DNA of 24,611 bases from DASUPK01 sp036520315. GTDB taxonomy: Bacteria; Actinomycetota; Thermoleophilia; Solirubrobacterales; 70-9. The stretch spans positions 1 through 24,611 of the forward strand of contig DATDJZ010000104.1 in the NCBI GenBank assembly GCA_036520315.1, read 5' to 3'. The position numbers and the translations under genes are program-made. Below are positions 14,459-21,797 of this stretch, piece by piece; position 1 is the first letter of the stretch, and each line of letters opens with the position of its first letter. Under the pieces are notes generated by a model. The model was not told the DNA's origin and did no database searches. It worked only from the letters and a program-made list of their open reading frames with translations.

Positions 14459-17008
14459 ATGGCCGGCGGTCGACGGATCGATCGCAAGGTGCTCGGGATG
14501 GGTCTCGCCCTGCTCGCAGGCGCCTTCCTGATCGTGTGGGTCGCTCTGCCCTCAGGTGCGATCGCGAAGCCGCACCAGAAGGGCAAGGGGCTAGCCCTGA
14601 AGTTCAAGGGGAGCACCCAGAGCGACCAGACGCTGCTGTCCTCAGGGAACGTCTCGGTCGTCGTCAAGTCCCCCAGCAAGCGCAAGCTCGTCCTGGCGGT
14701 ACGCGGATTCGGCGGGGGCCCTGCCCTGACCGACCCGCTTCGGATCAAGGCCAAGGCCGGGAAGAAGAAGTCGGTCTCCCTTCCCCTCAACGTCGCCGGC
14801 AGGGAGGTCCTGCAGGGCTGCGGCGCGGACAGCCTGCTGCTGACGGCGAAGACGAAGGGGAAGAAATCGAAGAAGAAGAAGAAGAAGGGCAAGAGCCCCA
14901 AGGGTCGCGCCACACTCACCCATTCCGTCCCCCAGTGCGAGGTGCTCTCTCGCGCGGATCGCTGCGAGATCATCGCCAGCCCCGGGACCAACTGCCTGTT
15001 CCCATTCCCGAGCGACCACTACACGGTCCCCGATCAGAGCACGCCAACCGGGCTACGGGTCAACTTGAGCATCCAATCCACGCCGCCGAACAAGGACGGG
15101 GTCCACATCGATCCGGCGGACATCAACCGCAGTGACGGCTTCAGCCCCGGCGAGAGCATCGTCATCAGGGTCCCGGGCCTCGACAACCCGACGGCCTTCG
15201 AGAAGACCGGCGCCGTTCCGCTCACGGACATGGACCGGGCCTTCGACGCAAACCAGCCGATCGTGCTGATCGATGCCGCCACCGGCCAGCGCCAGCTGAT
15301 CTGGTCCGAGATCGACTCGACCGCCTCCAGCCCGGACCAGACCGACCTGATCATCCGCCCGGGGCGCAACCTGATCGAGGGGCACCGCTACATCGTGGCC
15401 ATGCGGAACCTGAAGGACGCTTCCGGCGCGACCATCCCGGCCCCGCCCGGGTTCGCCCTGTACCGGGATGGAGTGCAGACGAACGTCTCCGCGATCGAGC
15501 AGCGCCGCGCGCACTTCGACGAGATCCTCTCGAAGCTCCAGGGCGCCGGCATCGACCGTGGCAGCCTCTACGACGCCTGGGACTTCACCGTATCCAGCAC
15601 CCCGAACATCACCCAGCGGATGCTCTCGATCCGCGATCGCGGCCTGGCAGATCTCGGCGACACGAGCCCCGGGGACGGGGAGATGCAGGGCGGCGCGCCG
15701 GACTTCACGATCACCAACGTCACCGACTTCCCGGACACGACCGGACACGGCGCCCAGAACATCCGGGAGATCACGGGCACATACCAGGTGCCGTGCTTCC
15801 TGAGCTCCGGCTGCAGCCAACCCAGCGGTGATTACCAGCCCGGCGGCCAATTCGACCTCGGCCACGACGGCCTGCCGCACCCGAACGGCACGATGACCGC
15901 CCGCTTCACCTGCAACATCCCGCGCTCCGCCGTCACCGACACGGGCGGAGGCGTGTTCAACGTCGACCATCAGGTCAGGCCGTCGATGTACGGGCACGGG
16001 CTGTTCGGCGACTACACCGAGGTCCACACGACGAATGTCCGGCAGCTCGGCGACGACGAGGGCGTGCTGACCTGTGCCACCGACTTCACCGGGATGATGG
16101 AGGACGACGTCGGGACGGCGGTCCAGGCCCTCCAGGACCTGTCGAAGTTCCAGCCGCTCCCCGACGGCCTCCAGCAGGGCTTCCTCAACTTCATCTACCT
16201 CGGGCGCCTGTTGATGCTCCCCGACGGCTTCTCGAGCGATGACGCCTTCAAGTTCAGCGGCAACTCGGTGATCGACCACGACGACGGGCTCTACTACTAC
16301 GGGAACAGCCAGGGCGGTATTGCGGGCGGCGCCCTGACCGCCGTCGAGCCGGACATCACCCGCACGGTGCTCTACGTGCCCGGGATGAACTACTCGACCC
16401 TGCTCACGCGGAGCATCGACTTCGACGACTACGCGGCGATCCTCTACCCGTCCTACCCGATCCAGTCCGACCGGCCGCTGCTGCTCGCCATGATCCAGAT
16501 GATGTGGGACCGGGGAGAGCCCAACGGCTACGCGAACCACATGACCAGCGACCCGTTGCCGAACACCCCGGCGCATCACGTGCTCATCGAGATGGCCTAC
16601 GGGGATCACCAGGTCACCAATGTCGCCACCGAGGTGGAGTCGCGGACGATCGGTGCGCCGCTGCGCTACCCGACGCTAGATCCTGGCCGCACGCCGGGGT
16701 TCGTGAACTTCTTCCCGGACATCCCGATGCTGGACCTCCCCGGGGATGCGGACGGCAACGGGATGTTCGTCTGGGACATCGGGCCGAAGCGCGACGACGG
16801 GATGGGCGGTGTCCTCGGGACGGACCCGGCGCCGATCACGAACCTCGCGCCAGACGATTCATTCGGAGTGGATCCCCACGACACGGTGATCAACACCTCG
16901 GCCGCCGTCAGGCACCAGATCGCCGAGTTCCTGAAGCCGGACGGCCAGATCATCGACGTCTGCGGGCCCGACCCCTGCTACGCGGCGGGCTGGACCGGGC
17001 CGCCTTGA
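14459..17008 (+). CDS. Large secreted protein with alpha/beta-hydrolase motif
   Basis: Probably a secreted esterase/lipase-like hydrolase; the substrate is unknown. The 849-aa product has a basic N-terminus and hydrophobic segment (about residues 11-36), so it is exported or membrane-anchored. A beta-rich Ig-like region follows (about 50-130), then a Lys-rich linker (132-149) with six Lys in a row. The large remainder is Cys-containing and has the nucleophile elbow Gly-Asn-Ser617-Gln-Gly followed by GIAGGAL, and a possible catalytic His at Asp716-His717. ATG 14459 was chosen over GTG 14435 because AGAGAGG sits 7-8 nt before it. It is divergent from the SDR gene by about 100 bp, in which I see only a weak TAGGTT box at 14403. 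The hydrolase assignment is fair; details are inference. Confidence 0.7.
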   Translation: MAGGRRIDRKVLGMGLALLAGAFLIVWVALPSGAIAKPHQKGKGLALKFKGSTQSDQTLLSSGNVSVVVKSPSKRKLVLAVRGFGGGPALTDPLRIKAKAGKKKSVSLPLNVAGREVLQGCGADSLLLTAKTKGKKSKKKKKKGKSPKGRATLTHSVPQCEVLSRADRCEIIASPGTNCLFPFPSDHYTVPDQSTPTGLRVNLSIQSTPPNKDGVHIDPADINRSDGFSPGESIVIRVPGLDNPTAFEKTGAVPLTDMDRAFDANQPIVLIDAATGQRQLIWSEIDSTASSPDQTDLIIRPGRNLIEGHRYIVAMRNLKDASGATIPAPPGFALYRDGVQTNVSAIEQRRAHFDEILSKLQGAGIDRGSLYDAWDFTVSSTPNITQRMLSIRDRGLADLGDTSPGDGEMQGGAPDFTITNVTDFPDTTGHGAQNIREITGTYQVPCFLSSGCSQPSGDYQPGGQFDLGHDGLPHPNGTMTARFTCNIPRSAVTDTGGGVFNVDHQVRPSMYGHGLFGDYTEVHTTNVRQLGDDEGVLTCATDFTGMMEDDVGTAVQALQDLSKFQPLPDGLQQGFLNFIYLGRLLMLPDGFSSDDAFKFSGNSVIDHDDGLYYYGNSQGGIAGGALTAVEPDITRTVLYVPGMNYSTLLTRSIDFDDYAAILYPSYPIQSDRPLLLAMIQMMWDRGEPNGYANHMTSDPLPNTPAHHVLIEMAYGDHQVTNVATEVESRTIGAPLRYPTLDPGRTPGFVNFFPDIPMLDLPGDADGNGMFVWDIGPKRDDGMGGVLGTDPAPITNLAPDDSFGVDPHDTVINTSAAVRHQIAEFLKPDGQIIDVCGPDPCYAAGWTGPP

Positions 17009-17015
17009 TCGGCCC
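16997..17015. terminator. Hairpin over the stop codon of the secreted hydrolase
   Basis: GGGCCG (16997-17002) pairs with CGGCCC (17010-17015) around a 7-nt loop that contains the TGA. No T tract follows. It lies in the short convergent junction with the glycerate kinase gene. Confidence 0.35.
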
Positions 17016-17025
17016 CGGATAGCGC

Positions 17026-18003
17026 TCAGCCGGCTGAAGCTACGGCGATCCGCTCGGCCGCCCCTGTGATCGACTCGGGGCTGACTGCCGAGTTGAGCGA
17101 TGCGAAGCCGAACCAGGCCTCGGCCTTCGGGTCGAGGGCGATCTCTCCGGCGATCACGTGGCACGGCACCCTCGCGCCCCGGCAGCGCCGTGCGATCTCG
17201 CCAGTCAGCTTGCTCTCGCGGCTCTGCGCATCGAGGCGCCCCTCGCCGGTGATCACCGCGTTCGCGCTCTCGAGCCGCCGGTCGAAGCCGACCACGCCCA
17301 GCACGAACGCAGCGCCGGGCAGCAGGTGCGCGCCGAATGCCGCCCAGAGCCCTCCCGAGAGCCCTCCGGCGGCGCCCGTCAACGCCCGCCCCCGCGGGTC
17401 GCGGGGCAGCGCGCCCGCCTCGGCCACCAGCCGGGACGTCAGCCGCTCGACCTGCTCGGCGGAGGCGCCCTTTTGCGGCGCGAACACCTCCGCGGCCCGC
17501 TCGAAGGGAACGGAGGTGTCGCAGAGGACCTCGAGCCGGGCGTCGCCGAGTCCTCCGGCCGCCTCGATCGCGCCGATCGCCCCGCGCCCTCCGTCGGTCG
17601 TCGCGCTGCCGCCGGCGGCCACCAGGATCCTGCCGGCGCCCTCGCCGGCGGCAGCGGCGATCAGCTCGCCGGTCCCCGCGCTCGTGGCCCGTTCGGCGTT
17701 CCGCTCGGCTTCATCCAGCAGGCTGAGCCCCGAGGCCGCGGCGACCTCGACCACCGCCTCGGATCCGTCGCGCAACAGCGCGTAGCTGGCATCGATGGGA
17801 CGGTCTAGCGGGTCGTGCGCCGGAGCCGTCCTCCGCTCGCCGCCGAGCGCATCCAACAGGATCTCGGCCGTCCCCTCGCCGCCGTCCGCGGCCGGGCAGA
17901 GGTCGGCGGTCGCTCCGGCGCTCTCCAGCCCGCGCCCGATCGCCTCGGCAACCTGGCGGGCGCTCAGCGTGCCCTTGAAGGAATCCGGCGCTACGAGAAA
18001 CCT
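17026..18003 (-). CDS. Glycerate kinase without a canonical start codon
   Basis: Glycerate kinase phosphorylates glycerate with ATP. The frame reads RFLVAPDSFKGTLSARQVAE at its start, the family's conserved N-terminus, then AADGGEGT, AAASGLSL, AGTGELI, GGSATTDGG, APQKGAS, GAAGGLSGG and TGEGRLDAQS. From AGG at 18003 the product is 325 aa, compact because a loop of about 35 residues in the E. coli type is missing. The residue before AGG should be Met but the codon is CCT. There is no ATG, GTG or TTG in frame between the upstream stop and this point. A TTG at 17856 exists but would delete the conserved ATP/substrate-binding N-terminus. The frame overlaps the last bases of the upstream fadD gene. 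I mark the start as uncertain. Confidence 0.85.
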   Translation of the reverse strand, partial: RFLVAPDSFKGTLSARQVAEAIGRGLESAGATADLCPAADGGEGTAEILLDALGGERRTAPAHDPLDRPIDASYALLRDGSEAVVEVAAASGLSLLDEAERNAERATSAGTGELIAAAAGEGAGRILVAAGGSATTDGGRGAIGAIEAAGGLGDARLEVLCDTSVPFERAAEVFAPQKGASAEQVERLTSRLVAEAGALPRDPRGRALTGAAGGLSGGLWAAFGAHLLPGAAFVLGVVGFDRRLESANAVITGEGRLDAQSRESKLTGEIARRCRGARVPCHVIAGEIALDPKAEAWFGFASLNSAVSPESITGAAERIAVASAG

Positions 18004-19819
18004 AGGCGTAGAGCGCGTCGACTTCCTTCTCGTACTTCTCAGAGACCACGTTGCGCTTCACCTTCAGGGTCGGCGTCAGTTCGCCCGTCTCCTGGGAGAG
18101 ATCGTGGGGGAGGATCTCGAACTTCTTCACCTGCTCCACCCGGGCGAACTTCTCGTTGACCTTGTCGAGATGCTCCTGGATCACCTGCCTCATGCCGTCG
18201 TGGCGAGCGAGCTCGGCTGGATCGGCCGGCCACCCCCTCTCCTCGCAGAGCTTCGCGCACTCCTCCATGTCGAGCGTGATCAGCGCGATCAGGTAGGGGC
18301 GCCGGTCGCCGATCACCACGCACTGGGAGACGTAGGGGCTCTGCTTGATCTCGGCCTCGAGATTGGCGGGGGTGATGTTCTTGCCGCCCGCGGTGATGAT
18401 GATGTCCTTCTTGCGGCCGGTGATCGAGAGATAGCCGTCCGCGTCGAGCTCGCCGATGTCCCCGGTGTGGAGCCAGCCGTCCTCGAGCGTCTCGCGGGTC
18501 GCTTCCTCGTTCTTGTAGTAGCCCTGGAAGATGTTGGGCCCCCGGACCAGGATTTCGCCGTCCTCGGCGATCCTGATCTGGCAGCCCGCAAACGCCTTGC
18601 CGACCTTGCCGAACTTGAAGGCGTCCGGCCGTGCCACGGTGGCCGCCGTCGAGGTCTCGGTCATGCCCCAGCCCTCGAGGATCAGCACGCCCGCGGCGTC
18701 GAAGAAGCGCAGGATCTCCGGGTTGATCGGGGCGGCGCCGGTGACGCAGTTCTTGATCCGGCCGCCGAACAGGGCGCGGATCTTGGAGAGCACCTGCTTA
18801 TCGGCGATCTCGTACTGCTTTCGCAGCAGGAAGCCGACCGGTTTGCCGGCGCGCTCCCGCTCGCGGACCTTCCTGCCGACGCCGATCGCCCAGTTGAAGA
18901 CGATCTTCTTGACACCGCCGGACTTCTCGACCTCGCTGGTCGCGGCCGTGTAGATCTTCTCGAAGATGCGCGGGACCGACGGGAAGTAGTCGGGCTTCAC
19001 CTCGGCGAGGTTGGGGATGATCTTCAGCGGATCCCGCTCCCAGTAGGCGATGTTGCCCCCGAGGTCGAAGCTCAGCAGCTGGATCAGCAGGGCGAAGGAG
19101 TGGGCGAGGGGGAGGAAGAGATAGGTGGTCGTGTTCCGGTCGAGGACGCTCTCGTCGAGCGCCATGGTGACCATCGAGCGGTAGTTCCCGTGCGAGATCA
19201 CGCAGCCCTTGGGCGGCCCGGTGGTGCCCGAGGTGTAGATGAATGTGCAGATGTCGTCTGGCGTGACCGACTGCCAACGCTGCTCCCACTCCAAGTCCGA
19301 GCGACTCGAGCCGGCCTCGATCAGCTCATCCATGGAGATGGCGTTGCCGCCGGAGCCCTCCATGCGGATGATCTGCTCCAGCTTCGGAACGCGGTCGCGG
19401 ATCTGATCGATCTTCGCGAGCTGCTCGTCGTCCTCGACGACGACGGCCTTGGCGTCCGAGTTCTCGAGCACGTACTGGCATTCGTCCGGCGAATTCGTCT
19501 GGTAGATCGGCACGACGACGGCGCCGACGCTGAGCGCCGCAAAGTCGAAGTAGGTCCATTCGGGCCTCGTGTTGGCGAGGATCGAGACCTTGTCGCCCTT
19601 CTCGATCCCGAGCTCGATCAGGCCGAGCGCGAGCCGGCGGACGATGTCCCCGACCTCACGGTAGGTCTTCGACACCCACTCGCCCGATGAATCCTTGTAG
19701 GTGACGGCCGGCAGGTCGGCGTGGCGCTCGGCTGCCAGTGCGGCGAGGTCGGCGACCGTCTTGCTGTGCGTGCTCGACTCGGCCGCGCTGCCGGTAGGGG
19801 CGAGTGTCGCTGTCTCCAT
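18002..19819 (-). CDS. fadD: Long-chain acyl-CoA synthetase (AMP-forming)
   Basis: It activates fatty acids to acyl-CoA through an acyl-adenylate, feeding beta-oxidation or lipid synthesis. The 605-aa product has the adenylate-forming motifs in order: YTSGTTGPPKG (about residues 195-205), GAAPINPE, EGWGMTET (382-389), HTGDIG (451-456) and GRKKDIIITAGGKNI (468-482). The N-terminal 20 residues are low complexity and not membrane-spanning. ATG 19819 was chosen because AGGAGAG precedes it directly and the frame upstream has no family content. It is likely co-transcribed with the overlapping glycerate kinase gene. A perfect 18-bp inverted repeat lies just upstream of its probable promoter. The symbol is family-level; chain-length preference is not known. 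Confidence 0.93.
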   Translation of the reverse strand: METATLAPTGSAAESSTHSKTVADLAALAAERHADLPAVTYKDSSGEWVSKTYREVGDIVRRLALGLIELGIEKGDKVSILANTRPEWTYFDFAALSVGAVVVPIYQTNSPDECQYVLENSDAKAVVVEDDEQLAKIDQIRDRVPKLEQIIRMEGSGGNAISMDELIEAGSSRSDLEWEQRWQSVTPDDICTFIYTSGTTGPPKGCVISHGNYRSMVTMALDESVLDRNTTTYLFLPLAHSFALLIQLLSFDLGGNIAYWERDPLKIIPNLAEVKPDYFPSVPRIFEKIYTAATSEVEKSGGVKKIVFNWAIGVGRKVRERERAGKPVGFLLRKQYEIADKQVLSKIRALFGGRIKNCVTGAAPINPEILRFFDAAGVLILEGWGMTETSTAATVARPDAFKFGKVGKAFAGCQIRIAEDGEILVRGPNIFQGYYKNEEATRETLEDGWLHTGDIGELDADGYLSITGRKKDIIITAGGKNITPANLEAEIKQSPYVSQCVVIGDRRPYLIALITLDMEECAKLCEERGWPADPAELARHDGMRQVIQEHLDKVNEKFARVEQVKKFEILPHDLSQETGELTPTLKVKRNVVSEKYEKEVDALYA

Positions 19820-19902
19820 CTCTCCTGGTCCCTTTGTGCGAGGGTGCGCTGCGAGGCGCAACCCGTTAGATGAGGGCCGCCTGTCGCGGCCGTGGATGGA
19901 GT

Positions 19903-19908
19903 CTATTA
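19903..19908 (-). promoter_or_regulatory. Probable -10 box of fadD
   Basis: On the minus strand TAATAG (or the overlapping TAGACT at 19905-19900) lies 4-7 nt downstream of the inverted repeat at 19913-19930. A weak TTACTG lies at the -35 distance. The leader to ATG 19819 would be about 75-80 nt, unlike the leaderless genes in this window. Confidence 0.4.
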
Positions 19909-19912
19909 GGAG

Positions 19913-19930
19913 ACTGGCTGGGCAGCCAGT
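19913..19930. promoter_or_regulatory. Putative lipid-regulator operator before fadD
   Basis: ACTGGCTG-GG-CAGCCAGT is a perfect inverted repeat with 8-bp arms and a 2-nt centre. It could fold as a hairpin at the end of the upstream small gene, but no T tract follows. Its position just before the fadD -10 box, and a matching half-conserved copy before the patatin gene, support a protein-binding site. Confidence 0.6.
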
Positions 19931-19941
19931 AAGCGGGACTC

Positions 19942-20118
19942 CTAGGCGGTTGCCCTCTTGTCCTGAGTCCGGAACGCCCGCAGCGAAGACTCGAAGAGGG
20001 TCTTGTCGATCCGACCCTTGAGGATCGGCACGTTCATCTCGATGCACTTCGTCAGCACGTCGCGCCGCTTCATGTGCATCTCGTCGGCGAGCTCCGTGGG
20101 CGTCAGGTGAACGGACAT
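19942..20118 (-). CDS. Small helix-turn-helix protein (58 aa)
   Basis: This is a short gene with a good Shine-Dalgarno sequence (AGAGGAG about 10 nt before ATG 20118) and a strong upstream promoter. The protein begins MSVHLTPTELADEMHMKRRD and continues with a second helix (VLTKCIEMNVPI), a turn (LKGRID) and a third helix (TLFESSLRAF), ending in a basic tail. That layout resembles excisionase/MerR-like or BldC-type small DNA-binding domains, and also the helix pattern of the IF2 N-terminal domain. No catalytic part is present. It lies between the Nif3-like gene and fadD on the same strand. It could regulate the adjacent fadD operator, but this is inference. Confidence 0.7.
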   Translation of the reverse strand: MSVHLTPTELADEMHMKRRDVLTKCIEMNVPILKGRIDKTLFESSLRAFRTQDKRATA

Positions 20119-20163
20119 CTATGCCACTCCTCTCCTCGTGAACGCCGAATAAGCCGGACTGCA

Positions 20164-20191
20164 TGTATATCGCTTCACGGCGACGTGTCAA
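20164..20191 (-). promoter_or_regulatory. Strong sigma-70 promoter of the small HTH gene
   Basis: On the minus strand TTGACA (20191-20186), a 16-bp spacer and TATACA (20169-20164). Transcription would start near 20157, giving a leader of about 40 nt with a purine-rich Shine-Dalgarno. This AT-richer patch contrasts with the surrounding GC-rich DNA. Confidence 0.7.
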
Positions 20192-20225
20192 TCATTTTCT
20201 CGGAAGGAGCGGGGATTTTGGACGG

Positions 20226-20987
20226 CTAGATCGGATTCGGAACGTCGACGAATTCGTGCTCGACCGAGAACCGCTCGGCGACCAGCTCGCCGAGCCGGCG
20301 GATGCCGAACGTCTCGGTTGCGTAGTGGCCTCCGGCGAGGAAGTGGACGCCGTACTCGCGCGCCTCGCCCATCACCGGCTCGCTCGGCTCACCGGTGACG
20401 AGAGCGTCGAGCCCCAGTGGGCCCGCCTCGTGCAGCGCGAAGCCGCCCGAGCCCGTGACGATCCCAACCGTGGAGATCCGGTCCGGTCCGGCGTCGAAGA
20501 CCAGAGGCTCCTGGCCGACCGCCTCTGCGAGCCGGCGTCGAAGGTCGTCGAGGTCGATCGGCTCACTCGCTCGGCCGATCACGCCGACGGCCGATCCCTT
20601 GGCCATGCCGAAGGGACGGTCGTCCGCAGCCAGGTCGAGCGCGTCGCGCAGCAGCGCGTTGTTGCCGACCTCGGGGTGGGCGTCCAGGGGCAGGTGGTAG
20701 GCGGCGAGCGAGGTGTTCGAGGAGAGCAGGGTCCGCAGACGGGCGGCCAGGGGGACGGACAGCGGCGAGAGCTCGTCGCCCCAGAGCAGGCCGTGGTGGG
20801 TGATGACGAGCTCGGCGCCTCCCGCAACGGCTCGGTCGAGCGTCTCAAGGTTCGCCGACACGCCCGTCGCGACCTTGCTGACCTCCGCGCGGCCCGGGAC
20901 CTGGAGGCCGTTGGGCCCGTAGTCGTGGAACGACCCGGAGTCCAGGAGGTCGTCGCAGTAGCCGAGGATCTCGTCGCGGTTCGCCAT
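20226..20987 (-). CDS. Nif3-like dinuclear metal-centre protein
   Basis: Nif3/YqfO/YbgI proteins form hexameric toroids with a dinuclear metal site; their exact role is unknown and GTP cyclohydrolase 1 type 2 is a common misannotation. The 253-aa product opens with MANRDEILGYCDDLLDSGSF and contains VITHHGLLWG with His64 and His65 (metal ligands), and near the C-terminus GGHYATETFGIRRLGE with His221 and Glu225 as likely ligands. The start at ATG 20987 matches the family start; the frame upstream is not conserved. A small hairpin with the ribosome-binding sequence in its arm precedes it. It is divergent from the DsbA-like gene, with 46 bp between. Confidence 0.9.
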   Translation of the reverse strand: MANRDEILGYCDDLLDSGSFHDYGPNGLQVPGRAEVSKVATGVSANLETLDRAVAGGAELVITHHGLLWGDELSPLSVPLAARLRTLLSSNTSLAAYHLPLDAHPEVGNNALLRDALDLAADDRPFGMAKGSAVGVIGRASEPIDLDDLRRRLAEAVGQEPLVFDAGPDRISTVGIVTGSGGFALHEAGPLGLDALVTGEPSEPVMGEAREYGVHFLAGGHYATETFGIRRLGELVAERFSVEHEFVDVPNPI

Positions 20988-20999
20988 CTTTAAACGGGT

Positions 21000-21014
21000 T
21001 GCTCCTGCGGAGCA
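21000..21014 (-). promoter_or_regulatory. Hairpin covering the Shine-Dalgarno-like sequence of nif3
   Basis: TGCTCC-GCA-GGAGCA (read on the minus strand) folds into a 6-bp stem with a 3-nt loop. The only AGGAG near the nif3 start lies within its right arm, 14 nt before ATG 20987. If this is the ribosome-binding site, the stem would limit its access; the long spacing weakens the case. Confidence 0.35.
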
Positions 21015-21033
21015 CGCTCGCATCACATCTACC

Positions 21034-21756
21034 ATGCCGTGCCCCGTGAACGAGGATCAACCGCGCAGGCGGCCGCGACTGATCGGCCTGCTCGTCCTGG
21101 CGCTCTGCGTCGGCCTGCTGGGCTTCGCCATCGTCAGCCTCTCGGTGGGCAGCGGCGGCGAGGACGATGAGATCAGGATCACCGGCGCCGAGGAGGTGCA
21201 AAGCCTCGTCGGAGGCATCCCGGAGGACGGGGCCAGGCTGGGCTCCTCCGACGCGCCCGTGACCGTCCAGGTCTTCAACGACCTCTCGTGCGACCCCTGC
21301 TCCGACTGGAACCAGGAGGTGATCGTGCCGCTGATCCAGGGCCCGGTCAGAAGCGGCGACGTGCAGCTCGTCTACCACAACTTCCCGATGTCCGAGTCTG
21401 GCTTCTTCCTCGGCGCCTACGGCGCCGTCGCGGCCGCGAAGCAGGACTACGAATGGCAGTTCATCGAGCTCTTCTTCCTCAACCAGGACGAGGCCGAGAG
21501 GCGCGGCGCCGATCAGGAGTTCCTGGACAACATCGCGCGCGGGGTGGGAGTCGTGAACTTCAACGTCGAGCAGTGGCAGCGGGACATGAAGGACGACGAC
21601 ATCCAGGCGACCTTGGAAGCCGACGAGAAGATCTCCGCCGAGCGCCACCTGCCCATCGGCCCCGCGGTCGTGGTCGGAGGCCCCAACGGGACCAAGCAGT
21701 TGGACGAGTCTCCCTCGCTGGCCGACGTCCAGGACGCAATCGGCGAAGTGAGCTGA
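21034..21756 (+). CDS. Membrane-anchored DsbA-like thioredoxin-fold protein
   Basis: DsbA-type proteins oxidise or isomerise disulfides in exported proteins. The 240-aa product has one N-terminal membrane helix (about residues 16-38, LIGLLVLALCVGLLGFAIV) and an extracytoplasmic thioredoxin domain with Cys86-Asp-Pro-Cys89 in VQVFNDLSCDPCSDW. The expected cis-Pro region appears as LPIGPAVVVGG, with Gly-Pro in place of the usual Thr-Pro, and VYHNFPM is conserved for the DsbA/Oxidoreductase-like (thioredoxin_4) family. No clear promoter or Shine-Dalgarno sequence lies before ATG 21034. The secreted Cys-containing hydrolase in the window is a possible client, as inference. Confidence 0.88.
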   Translation: MPCPVNEDQPRRRPRLIGLLVLALCVGLLGFAIVSLSVGSGGEDDEIRITGAEEVQSLVGGIPEDGARLGSSDAPVTVQVFNDLSCDPCSDWNQEVIVPLIQGPVRSGDVQLVYHNFPMSESGFFLGAYGAVAAAKQDYEWQFIELFFLNQDEAERRGADQEFLDNIARGVGVVNFNVEQWQRDMKDDDIQATLEADEKISAERHLPIGPAVVVGGPNGTKQLDESPSLADVQDAIGEVS

Positions 21757-21797
21757 TCGCTGGGGCGGAGGGGTATCCTTGCCGCGGGGTTAGCCGG

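Noticed and set aside
15053..16609. 518-codon minus-strand frame opposite the secreted hydrolase gene
   Set aside because: The plus strand has a signal peptide and catalytic motif. The minus-strand product shows no recognisable family, only GC-driven composition.
17795..19690. Very long open frame (631 codons) on the plus strand
   Set aside because: It lies opposite fadD and the glycerate kinase gene, which have clear conserved motifs. Its translation is rich in Leu, Asp, Val and Arg with no domain pattern, as expected for an antisense frame in GC-rich DNA.
20163..20993. Plus-strand frame beginning at ATG 20163
   Set aside because: It overlaps the Nif3-like gene on the other strand and starts inside that region's minus-strand promoter. 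It contains no conserved block.
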